Shown here piece after piece: positions 52,703 to 62,217 of a stretch of DNA of 64,000 bases. Every line of letters begins with the position of its first letter. Within the stretch, counting starts at the first letter, position 1. The position numbers were made by a program, and so were the translations under genes. Origin of the DNA: Phytophthora quininea (lineage: Eukaryota > Oomycota > Peronosporomycetes > Peronosporales > Peronosporaceae); the NCBI GenBank assembly GCA_011947345.1, contig JAAVTG010000333.1, forward strand, positions 1 through 64,000. The letters run 5' to 3'. The notes below the pieces were generated by a model that ran no database searches, had not been told where the DNA came from, and saw only the letters and a program-made list of their open reading frames with translations.

Positions 52703-55336
52703 CTAGTTCTCAAAGATATGTTTGCCTTCACCGATGACAGTCGTCTCGTAACTCACTTTGACACGACCGCCGGTCGCTCCCTCGCTGAGGTAGATAAACA
52801 CATTCATCATGAACCACGTAAACACAGGGCTCCACGTCTTCTTCTCCAACGGGAAAATGACCCCCGTCGGTTGTTTCGCGGGACTTCCTCGAATGAGATC
52901 GAACACGCGAGACATCGCGTAGGTCACGCCGGTCGTGCCAAAGTACATGTTGAAGAGATCTTGCTGCAGTTTGTTGACGTCGGGACCCGCAAACATAAGC
53001 CCCAGCTCCGTGTCGTTGGGGCGCGCGCTGAGACTGCGATCTGCCAAGTTCGACGACGACCGAACTGCGTATTCGCCGTCCACGATGAGGATATTCGAAT
53101 GCACCTTGATCAGCACGCCCTCATGTTCCATGCGGCCCACCTGCAAGTGCTGTGCCAACTCATCCGCCGTGAGACCGTACGCCAACGCACAGTCCTCTAG
53201 TTGCTCTAACGACCACTGCGTCGACAGCGTGCAGTATATACGAGCAAGCAGCGAGGGCTCGTCCTTCTGAGCAGCGTTCGTTAGAACAAGCGCGTGGAAT
53301 GGCTCACCCTTGTGGTGTGCCTGGCTGATACGCGCAACGATAGCAGCTAGAATGCGGTTGTGCTGCAGCGTTCCACCCGAGATCATGATTTGGTTTTCCA
53401 ACTGGACAGAATATTTTGCATGCAAAATCATGTTCACCATGACGTTTTCCTCTCTCCATCCGGCAGACACGAGCGGGAACGGCGGCGACTTTAAAATTGG
53501 TCATAGCATCGCTTCTTTTCAGCCGGTTCGTGGTTCGAGTGAATCCACCGGATCATGTCGGGATTGCTTTTACATACAACACCAAGCTCGTGCCAGTAGT
53601 AGCCGAGGTGGTTCATTCGTAGCCAGCCCTCGCGCTCTGTATTCACGTCGCAACCCGTCACCATGAGGGTTTCGTCGTCAATGCACAAGTACTTCTGGTG
53701 GTGGAAGGCATACCTCGAGTTGTTGGACATCCAGCGCGTGAAAGCGCTCGGTCCGCAATCGCTGACAGAGCAAGCGAAATGTACTTCTGGCGGTAAAATG
53801 AGACGCAGGTCGGCAATCGAGTTCGTTCCGTAGTCGCGTACGGGGTTGTAGAGGATGTGGACATCCACCCCGCGCTTCACGGCATCCCGTAACAATGACA
53901 CAAACGTGTTGTCCATGTGCTCCTCGTTTGTTGTGTGGAGCACCTGCGTAAAGTCGCACAGGAACGTCGAGTAGTAGATTGACTTGCGCGCTGAGACGAG
54001 CAAGTCTACGATAGCCTCTTGACACTCATGGAAGTCCCGAAGCACTCGCAGCCCATTTCCCTTTGGATCGTCATCTCTCGTAGCCCACTTCATCTGCTCG
54101 AACGTAAAGTCCGTTTCGAATCGGTCCTTGTTCTTGCTTTTCTCGTCGAGCAGCTCGTCCATATGCCCATCGAGAGCTTTAATCACGTTGGGTCGCCGGC
54201 CGTTATCATTCTCCTTGACATCCTTGTTGACCTTGACCAGCAAGGTGCACACACCGCAGATAGTGATGGCAATACCGCCCAAAAAGTACGTCAAGGCTAC
54301 GGAGCTGTAGCTGTCCATTTCGTTGTAGAAGATCATCCCGCAGCCCATGTTGCCGATGATGATGAACGCCTGGTACAGTGGGATGAACTTGAGCGTGCCG
54401 AAAAACTCCAACCCCTTGTTCAAGAAGAAGAGCTGCGGAATCAGAGCGCACGGGATTGCCAGCACCATAAGGATGAAGAACGGGTTCATGAATACCAGCC
54501 ACGCCTGCTTACGAAGTGCTGATTTGGTCACCTCCACCACCGACTTGGTCGCCAACGACGTGAACCCAGCCATCACACCAGCACACGAGCTGAATGCCAG
54601 CAGTCCGATCGGGTGGCGCTGGAGTTTGTTGGTATGCACACGTCGCAGTAACAGCATGGCATAGGTGAGAGCCGCGACCGTGTAAGCCAGCGGATAGATC
54701 GAGTCTCTCATGAGCAGTCTCCCAAGCGAGCCCAACGTGTACGACTTGTGCGGCACATCGGCCAGTTGCGCCGCGTAGACGTCCACCCCGACACCCAAGA
54801 TGATGAGAGCACTTGACAGCAGATCGTAGACGCCAAAGCTCTCCTGCAGCACGAAGCGGCCTAGTAGGGCACTGTAGATAAGCGTCAGTGCAGCGAACGG
54901 CGCCTGCACTGCCTGTCCGAGAGTGCCAGGTTCACCACGGCCGAGACGGTGCCGAGCGCCAGCAGGAAGAGTCCGGCCAGGAAGGAGGTTTGCATGGAGG
55001 CGGTGCCCAGCGATGAGTGGCGCGCCACGCGGATGTGCGCGACCTTCTGGCAGCAGTAGCCGCTGGCCGACAGGAAGCTGCCGAGTAGCGAGTTGAGCAC
55101 GCCGGCGTAGAGGTACGTGGAGCTGGCCACGTGCAGGTTCAGGCGGGGGCCAGCAGCAGCAGCGCCAGCCAGGCGAGCGTGCACAGGACGCTGAGGGTCA
55201 TGGCGAACAGGAACGAGCGCGGCAGGCGGCAGGGCGGCGAGTGAGCGGCTTGGGCTTCGGCGGCCGACGAGTCGATGGGCACGCGCACGTCGCGCAGCAG
55301 CGGCGTGCGTTCAGAGGCGGGCGGAGGGTTCACCAT
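52703..55336 (-). CDS. DMT/NIPA-like membrane transporter fused to a phospholipase-D-type domain
   Basis: The start at 55336-55334 (MVNPPPASERTPLL…) is followed by about nine membrane segments of DMT type (YLYAGVLNSLLGSFLSASGY; GQAVQAPFAALTLIYSALLG; IIIGNMGCGMIFYNEM). Then comes a cytosolic PLD-like region. The first HKD motif is intact (HHQKYLCID, with T-G-x-D-x-N after it). The second (KVHSNILIVD…RSSSNLADRS) has Asn in place of Lys. Single-base losses near 55147, 54919 and 53492 (TTTT) break the frame; each resumes in the expected sequence. Total about 875 residues. The altered second HKD suggests reduced or changed catalysis. I know of no standard family with this architecture. Confidence 0.7.
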
Positions 55337-56046
55337 TTGCACGTCACGCGCGCCGAGAGCGAGTGGCTGGAGGCAGGAGAAGCTCGGGATGAAGGTCCGG
55401 TCGGTTGCTGTCAAGATCGTTTTTGATGGATGGATTATGAACATCTGAGTCGATAGACGTGCAAGGGTTCTTGTACTCGCACAGCAAAGTGGTGTGAGCA
55501 AGATGCAACCGCAGAGCCATGAAGCAAGAGGATTCACTGGAGAACGAGGTTCGTCGGCATTGAGCGTCGTTCCTGCGGAAGCAGCAAGGCAAGCTGCAGG
55601 GATTTTAGAGCTCCCCAAATCTGTCATTTTATCTGATTACGACCTCCAAGCAGCAACTATGTTCCAACGTCGACGGCAACTTCAGACTTTGCCAGCACGG
55701 AGATCACATGCTCGAGGTTGTTTTACCAGCAAGCCTTGAGGAGGCGCGACAAGTCCAACTTATCGTCGCTGTCCACAGCATTTTCGCCGCATTTTAAATG
55801 CTACTGTGTACCAGCCAAGGACGAGGCCATGGCGTCCAGCATCCCCAAGCCACGAGCGTCGCCACTGCGTTCTTTTCATCCTGTCGCTACTTGCATCTTA
55901 CCCCACAGCTACGGAAATAATAGGGCCATCGAAAGCTACTCGAATGCCACTCAAATACTCCTTTGTTGCTCATCATCGCGTAGGCGTTCTTCATCACGAC
56001 ATTCGAAGACAGTCAACCTGTCGCTGCTCTCTCTCTTTCTTTCCAA
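55337..56046. other. Intergenic between fusion transporter and MYND gene
   Basis: About 710 bp containing the promoter of the minus-strand fusion gene and the 3' flank of the MYND gene. Frames seen here are short and have no conserved features. Confidence 0.4.
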
Positions 56047-56631
56047 CTAGGGTGCCTCCGTCTTCGCTGCCTTCTTGACCGGCTGGCAGAAGTTCTTGTG
56101 ACGAGTTTTCCAGTCCTGGCGCTGGCACGTCTTGCCGCAGTAGAAGACGCACTTGCAGCGCCCGCAAGCGTGCAGCTCCTTGTAGTCCAGCGCCTCGCAG
56201 CTTTCGTTGCCGCAGATGCGCTTATCCGGCTCGCGGGTTTGCAGCGCCCTGTCCAGCTGACCCTTGGCCTCGTACACTTTGGCGATCTCGTCACGTGTCA
56301 GATTGCTGTCCCGCAGAGCGATGCGGATGCCCGCAGCCTCGTCCGCCTTCTCACGCACTTCCAGCGCCTGCTGCAGCAGCTCCAGCGCCTCATCCAGCTG
56401 CCCCAGCTGCCGCAGCGCACCGCCCAGCTCGTTCTGCGTGAGCGCGATGGACACCTGGTCGAAGCCCGCGCCAGGTTTGCTGCGCAGCACGTCGCGCAGC
56501 ACCGGCACGGCCTCGCGCGGCTTGTTGGCCTTGAGCAGCTTGGTGGCCTCGTTGCTGCGCGCCACCAGCGCCATGTACGCGGCTGCGTCCGAGGACGACG
56601 TCACCACCTTGACGTGGGTCTGCGTCGGCAT
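56047..56631 (-). CDS. TPR protein with C-terminal MYND zinc finger
   Basis: A single exon of 194 residues. TPR-like helices occupy about residues 18-135 (EAVPVLRDVL; LGGALRQLGQLDEALELLQQALEVREKA). The MYND finger near residues 140-185 has the Cys/His pattern C-x4-C … C-x2-C-x4-C-x3-C … H-x3-C (CGRCKCVFYCGKTCQRQDWKTRH). It is likely a protein-interaction adaptor. Its start is 73 bp from the divergent SF-assemblin gene. Confidence 0.8.
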   Translation of the reverse strand: MPTQTHVKVVTSSSDAAAYMALVARSNEATKLLKANKPREAVPVLRDVLRSKPGAGFDQVSIALTQNELGGALRQLGQLDEALELLQQALEVREKADEAAGIRIALRDSNLTRDEIAKVYEAKGQLDRALQTREPDKRICGNESCEALDYKELHACGRCKCVFYCGKTCQRQDWKTRHKNFCQPVKKAAKTEAP

Positions 56632-56704
56632 GTTCCAATAGCCTTTTGGTCTCCACTAAAATTACCAACTTCGCAGATGGATACACTCGATCTTGAAGCG
56701 AAGC

Positions 56705-57679
56705 ATGAACCAGCAAGAGGCGGCGGACGACGCCGCGCAGCCGACGAGCAACGGCCATGAGCAGATGCAGGAGGAGGTGGCGCTGGCGACGACGCAGATC
56801 GGCGTGACGGCGACGCGCAGCAAACTGGAGCAGCTCATGAGCGGCTTCACGAGCTTCGACGACGTCATGCGCGTCGGCACGCGGCAGCGCCGGGAGAAGG
56901 ACGAGTACCGACTGGCCGAGATGCGGCAGGAGATGAGTCGCCTGGAGCACAAGCTGGAGGCGGAGATCCGGAAGCGCGTTGAGATGAACAAGTCGCTGCA
57001 GAATTACTGCGACGAACAGGTGGCGGCCATGACGGCGGCCTTCGAGGCGCTGCTGAGCGAGAGGGCCAAGCAGGTGGACGGCCGTCTGGACCACCTCACA
57101 CAAGAGATCAGTGATCTGCAGGCGCTCGTGGCCAAGGAGAAGCACGACATTCCCATCATGATCGAGAACAAGACCAATGAGTTGACGCAGAAACTCATTT
57201 CCTTCATGGACGCGTTCGAGGACGAGCGGCAGCGACGTACGTCGCAGGAGGCGATGATTCTCAAGCGTCTGAGCGATCACGAGCACGCCACTGCCGAGTC
57301 GTTTGAACGCGAACGAGTACGATGTTGATGTATGAGCGGCTTGCATAGCCCTGACGGCTTTTTCGTTTGTTTGCAGCACGACCGAGAGTTAAAATACTCG
57401 GATCTCAAAATGCGCTGGACACGTACACGTCGACGCGAATACGTGGCGACGAGCGATTTCACGCGTTTGCTCAGGAGGAGATCGCAAAAATCCAAAACGC
57501 ATTGGTGGCGGAATCCCAGGTAAAGTATTTTACGCTGTTGACGGTCAATTAGCAGCAAAACTTACCATGAGTTTCCGAAGGCACGCGAACGCGAAGACGA
57601 CGAGATCGTAGAAGCACTCAACCGCTACACCGCTAAGTTGCAAGATAGCCTCAAGGTCATCACAAGTCCCGACGCGTAG
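56705..57679 (+). CDS. SF-assemblin (striated flagellar rootlet fibre protein)
   Basis: Exons 56705-57316, 57377-57519 and 57581-57679 join with GT-AG introns of about 60 nt; one A is missing in an AAAA run near 57407. A Ser/Thr/Gly head precedes a long continuous alpha-helical rod (RLAEMRQEMSRLEHKLEAEIRKR…). The rod shows the SF-assemblin pattern of 29-residue repeats and ends …LQDSLKVITSP. It would polymerise into fibres at flagellar basal bodies of zoospores or at centrosomal rootlets. The long antisense frame across it (56390-57379) is a shadow. Confidence 0.82.
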
Positions 57680-57739
57680 GCAAGCGCATTTTGAATATTT
57701 TTGGCATTGACCAGACATAAGGAATCGATTCAGCAGAAT

Positions 57740-59223
57740 TTACGCTAGCAGTCGATCCGATTCTTGCGGAGAGGACAGCTCAACCTCCTTCAAATGCGAG
57801 CGTGCTACAGCCTTGGCCGCTTCTTGCTGCCAGTTTGATCGGAAGAATGCTGGGATAAAGCTGGTTAAGCTGGTAACACTATAGCCACAAAGCATGCCTT
57901 CCCAGATGCCAAGTAAATTAGGATGATTGACATGTACGCCCAGCAGGTAGGCTGCTGGCACACTGACACACCAGGCTCCAGCAACCATACCAACTGCAAG
58001 CGGCATCGGACGAGCTTGAGCTTGCAAAATGGCCTGAAACCAGATACAAACAACAGACCATGACAAGTCAGTACAAGTTCAATATCTTGATTCAACAGAC
58101 TCACGAGAGCGTAGCAGAAGAAAGACAAAATGAAGTACGCAAGCGCTGCAAGAGCGCAAACTTGGCTGAAAATGGCAATGACGACGGGGTTGTCCGAGAA
58201 GATTCTGCCCAGCCATCCGCGGGCACTCACGATCGCCACGCTGTTCACGAACGTAAGTGTTGCAATACATGCTCCACAAACTTTAGCCGCAAGGATCGCC
58301 TTCTCCGGTTTTCCGGCGCCCAGATGATTCCCAATGCGAGTGACCGAGGCGGTGATGACTGCGAACAGCGGACTCGTGCAAAAGAAAAACAACTCCATCA
58401 TGGCATTGTGCGTCCCGAGTTGGATATCTCCGATCTTGGCTGCAAATAGTGTTAGGACTGTCAGCTGAGCATTCTCAAGGAGTTCACCCGCTGCTAGCGG
58501 CACTCCAACATACACCAAATTCCTCATGATCTGCTTATCAAGAAAGTAGATATTCCAGCGCCAAGCGCATTTCCGGTGGAGTTTTCGATACACGTTCATA
58601 TACGCGACATATCCCGCAAGCCTCAAAGTCACAGCTACTGCTGCGCCCAGCGGACACCCCACGAAGCCCAACTCTGGTAATCCAAACCGACCGTATGTGA
58701 ATCCGATAGCAAAGACTAAGTTAAACACGACAGTGAACGCGTCGAACACTGCAGTGGGAAGCACAATGTTTTGGGCTTGATAAAAGCTGGAAAGCACCTG
58801 GAACATACTGCGCGGCCACAGCCACAACAATGAAAGCCGACCATACTGACCAGCAAGAGATGCGATGCTGGTGGCAACACCCACTGTCGACAACTGCGAG
58901 TCCAGGTTCCACCAGAGCAAAGCCATCGGCCCGCACATGACGGTCATGAGCAGACTTGTGAGTAAGGTGTACTCGCCTACAAGGTGATAATTCTTGGCAC
59001 CGAAAGCTTGAGAGCAGAGGGAGTTCATGCCTGCGTTGAAACCTTGCATGAATACGAGCGTAGACAGATCCAAGCATAGTTGCGCGTAGGCGACAGCCGC
59101 CAGTTCGTCCACGCCAAGATGGCCCATGACACTAAGCTCGGTGATAGAGATAGCAAAGTAGCAGTACGTGGATAAAGCGCTGGGGAAAGCCAAGGCCAGC
59201 AGTGCCCTTGCTTCCTCCTTCAT
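57740..59223 (-). CDS. MATE-family multidrug/toxin efflux transporter
   Basis: Exons 59223-58105 and 58033-57740 join over a 71-nt intron (GTGAGT…TTTCAG). The protein has about 12 membrane segments. MATE landmarks include SITELSVMGHLGVDELAAVAYA, SLCSQAFGAKNY, GVPLAAGELLENAQLTVL, and VTRIGNHLGAGKPEKA. The C-terminus has an acidic dileucine-type end (SPQESDRLLA). It is a proton- or sodium-coupled exporter, probably at plasma membrane or vacuole. The frame is open upstream to 59316 but has no ATG there, so 59223 is chosen; an upstream start through a missed base is possible. Confidence 0.88.
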
Positions 59224-59327
59224 ACTAGTAGTGGGTAAGACTAGTCGCGTCGCTTCAAGATCGTTTGTTGCATATTCATCAGATGTACTGCCAAGAGTTA
59301 AGTATGTATGCTCCAACGTTTCGATGC

Positions 59328-61772
59328 CTAGCGGTACCGGTCTCGAAACAAGTTGTGGCGCTGCTTGGCGCTGTGTCCCGCAGAGTATTCCATGTATTTT
59401 GTCCCGTCGGCACCGGATAGTGCACCAAGCGAAGCCAGTTTCTTCTTCTTGCGGCCATGACCCGACAGTTCGAGACGCGACAGATCCTCGTCATCACGAA
59501 TCGCGGCGTTCTCGTCCTTGGCAGCACTCTCAACGTCGGCACTAAGCACCTCATTCAGCAATGCCCGCTGGTCCTCCTTGCGAGTGAACACGCCCTGGAA
59601 CGAACCTGGTTCAAAGAGATCTGTGACCACCTTAAACGTGTAGCCTTGATCGACCAGATACTGCTGGCGTTTGTTCGAGTAATACATCTCGTGTGTGTCC
59701 GTGGAAATGAGCGTGTAGAAGAACGCGTTGAACCCTCCAGTTGCGTTCGCCTTCGGCCGCAAAATACGGCCGAGACGTTGTGCCTCCTGTCGTCGCGACC
59801 CGAAGTGAGACGACACTTGAATAATGACGTTCGCTTCCGGGAGATCAATCGAAGTGTCTCCAACCTTTGAGATGCAAATGACATTCACCAGAGGCGAGCT
59901 TCGGAACGACTGCAACAAACGCATGCGCTCGCGCTCTCCCGTGCCACCGTAAATGTAGCCCTTGTTGAGCTTCGTAGCATACAGGCGCAGGGCGAAGACA
60001 TCGTCTGAAAACAGCAGAATCTTATCGCCACGTTCTTCGTGGTATTGAATGAGGAACTCGGCGGCGGTGAACTTGTTCGGGTTCGCAACGTACAGCAGTG
60101 CCCTCTTGCGGGCGCTCTTTGTTTCGCGCAAATATTCACGATAGAACTCGCCACTCATAGGGCACCACACTTCCACACAAGAAACATTGGCCAGGAAGCC
60201 GCTTTGGGTCAGGTCCATCCAGTTTGCTTCATACAGTTTGGGGCCGATCAGGAAGTTCAAGTCACCAATCAGATCGTCCTCACGCACCAATGTAGCCGTC
60301 AGGCCGAGCTTGCAATGGCATGCGATAGAGCCAATAACTTTTCGGAACATTTTTGCGGGGACAACGTGGACCTCATCCAGAAGAATGCAACCCCACTCGC
60401 GACTTTGAATGAGCTGCATGACTTCTTCAGAGGCACGAGCACGACGTCCACCAAAGGCAACCATTGTGTAAGTCGTCACAATGACACCAGAGTTTGGGTC
60501 AATGTAATCCTTGGCGACTGAAGTGAAGCGTGCAATCTTCTTTTCTGGGATATTGGTCCACATCTTAAACTGTGCAGTCCACTGCTCCACAGAGACAGCC
60601 GATGTGCACAGACACAAGCACGATTTCTTGATGGTTGACGCCGCTGTAACGCCGGTGAGCGTTTTACCTGCACCGCAGGGCAGCACAATGATACCCGATC
60701 GTGCACGACCGTTGCCAAACATCTTACTCAAGGACTTTTCCTGGTATTCACGGATACGTGTGGTGGGCTTCAGATCCATTTCCAGGTCGGGGATGGTCTT
60801 GTCATTGCGGAAGTCGTACTCCTCCATTAGAGGGTAGTCCAGATCCAGACATGCACGCTTCACCTGTTCCACCATCGTCTTGCGGATCTTAAAAGACACT
60901 GTGCGCACCGTCTTTTGCTGTTGGTCAGAGGGTTTTCCCGGGTGATGTTCGTCAGCCACGTTGTAATCCTCGTTCAGCAGCTTCTGGTACTGCAAGTTCG
61001 CTTGGTCTTCGGCCGATACATCCTTCTGGATGAACTCACTCGACTCCTCGGCCCGTGCTCCATCGGGTGCCACTGGCGGCGCACTGGCCTGCGTGGCCGC
61101 AACGTCCGCCGCCGTCTCCTTGACTCTTGCTGCTCTGATATGCTCGTGCTCCAGCAGCTTCCTCAGCACTTCCGGATACAAACTCTCCACGTAGAACTCG
61201 TTGTGGTGCAGCACCAGCTTGGCCTTGCCGTAGCTCAGCGTGCAGTCCTTGATAAAGGCGACAATGCCCTCCGGCAGTCTGTTCTTGGAAAGTCGTTCCA
61301 GCACTTTGAGGATGCTCTCGGTTTCGATGGCCACCGACACTGCGGCGTACAGTGAGTAGGGGGTGAGCTTGTACTCGTGCAAGAACTCTGGTCTGGACAC
61401 GGGCTCCGAGATGGCCACGAGGAAGTCGTAAGCCTGCTTGTAGATGGGCGAGAAGGCCTCGAGGAAGATGCGGCCGTTGGGGCAGACCCACACGGGCCGC
61501 GCCTCGTGGTCGGGCTTCATGTCCAGCGTGGAGAAGTCGTAGTAGCCGCCGGCGTCTCCGCCCGAGGACGCCGCCACTTCGTTGAGCTTGAGCAGGCGGT
61601 TCTGGATGCGTTTGGACAGGTTGCTGGAGGCGCCCACGCTGTCCACCGACTGCTGCACACCGCCGGGCTCCTCGCTGTCCATGTACTCCAACAGCTCCTC
61701 GCCCACCGATCCGCCATAGTCCTCGGCCAGCGACTTGCGCTTGCGCTGCTTCTGCACGCCCTTGGCGCTCAT
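59328..61772 (-). CDS. XPB: TFIIH DNA helicase XPB/ERCC3
   Basis: An intact single exon of 814 residues. Helicase motifs are in order: motif I LPCGAGKTLTG, motif II DEVH (LLDEVHVVPA), motif III GLTATLVRED including the XPB-specific RED motif, and motif VI QEAQRLGRILRPK. The N-terminal damage-recognition domain is present (PVWVCPNGRIFLEAFSP; FISEP-like AISEPVSRPEFLHEYKLT). It works as the TFIIH translocase in transcription initiation and nucleotide-excision repair. Its stop lies just 104 bp from the MATE start on the same strand. Confidence 0.96.
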   Translation of the reverse strand: MSAKGVQKQRKRKSLAEDYGGSVGEELLEYMDSEEPGGVQQSVDSVGASSNLSKRIQNRLLKLNEVAASSGGDAGGYYDFSTLDMKPDHEARPVWVCPNGRIFLEAFSPIYKQAYDFLVAISEPVSRPEFLHEYKLTPYSLYAAVSVAIETESILKVLERLSKNRLPEGIVAFIKDCTLSYGKAKLVLHHNEFYVESLYPEVLRKLLEHEHIRAARVKETAADVAATQASAPPVAPDGARAEESSEFIQKDVSAEDQANLQYQKLLNEDYNVADEHHPGKPSDQQQKTVRTVSFKIRKTMVEQVKRACLDLDYPLMEEYDFRNDKTIPDLEMDLKPTTRIREYQEKSLSKMFGNGRARSGIIVLPCGAGKTLTGVTAASTIKKSCLCLCTSAVSVEQWTAQFKMWTNIPEKKIARFTSVAKDYIDPNSGVIVTTYTMVAFGGRRARASEEVMQLIQSREWGCILLDEVHVVPAKMFRKVIGSIACHCKLGLTATLVREDDLIGDLNFLIGPKLYEANWMDLTQSGFLANVSCVEVWCPMSGEFYREYLRETKSARKRALLYVANPNKFTAAEFLIQYHEERGDKILLFSDDVFALRLYATKLNKGYIYGGTGERERMRLLQSFRSSPLVNVICISKVGDTSIDLPEANVIIQVSSHFGSRRQEAQRLGRILRPKANATGGFNAFFYTLISTDTHEMYYSNKRQQYLVDQGYTFKVVTDLFEPGSFQGVFTRKEDQRALLNEVLSADVESAAKDENAAIRDDEDLSRLELSGHGRKKKKLASLGALSGADGTKYMEYSAGHSAKQRHNLFRDRYR

Positions 61773-62217
61773 GATCGCTGCTCGCTGAAATGAAAATATT
61801 AGGATTTTATCGTGATATTCACATCAGAGGTCCCTGCATTTGCAAATTTGCTGTCTCTGCGGGTGATTTTGACCTGAAGACAAAGGCATGAACCACGCCG
61901 ATCGCAAGTCCTTGGACGCCCGATAGCTCCATCGAGCAGTCCACACTTCAGTAGTGTATCACCAACAGCTACACCGCGGATAGCTGCTCCGCCGTGCTCG
62001 ACTAATGGCCTCCATCATATCAGATGGAAAAGCGTACCCATCCCGCCGTACCCAGCTTTATTTCGGTTTCTTCCTTACTAAACCACTGTCATCCTGATCA
62101 AACACGCCTATTAACTCTTCCACCCCTTATTCGCAGTTGAGGCGATCGATTAGCAACTTTTCCGCATCCATTGTCAGTCTCAACATCTTCTGCCGTCTCC
62201 GCCTCGCCCGCCGCCCC
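61773..62217. other. Divergent intergenic region XPB / PH-C2 gene
   Basis: About 445 bp holding two divergent promoters. No gene or clear motif seen. Confidence 0.45.

Noticed and set aside
56390..57379. 329-residue minus-strand frame antisense to SF-assemblin and part of the MYND gene
   Set aside because: Leu/His/Arg-rich composition is typical of an antisense shadow of a GC-rich coiled coil; both sense genes are recognisable.
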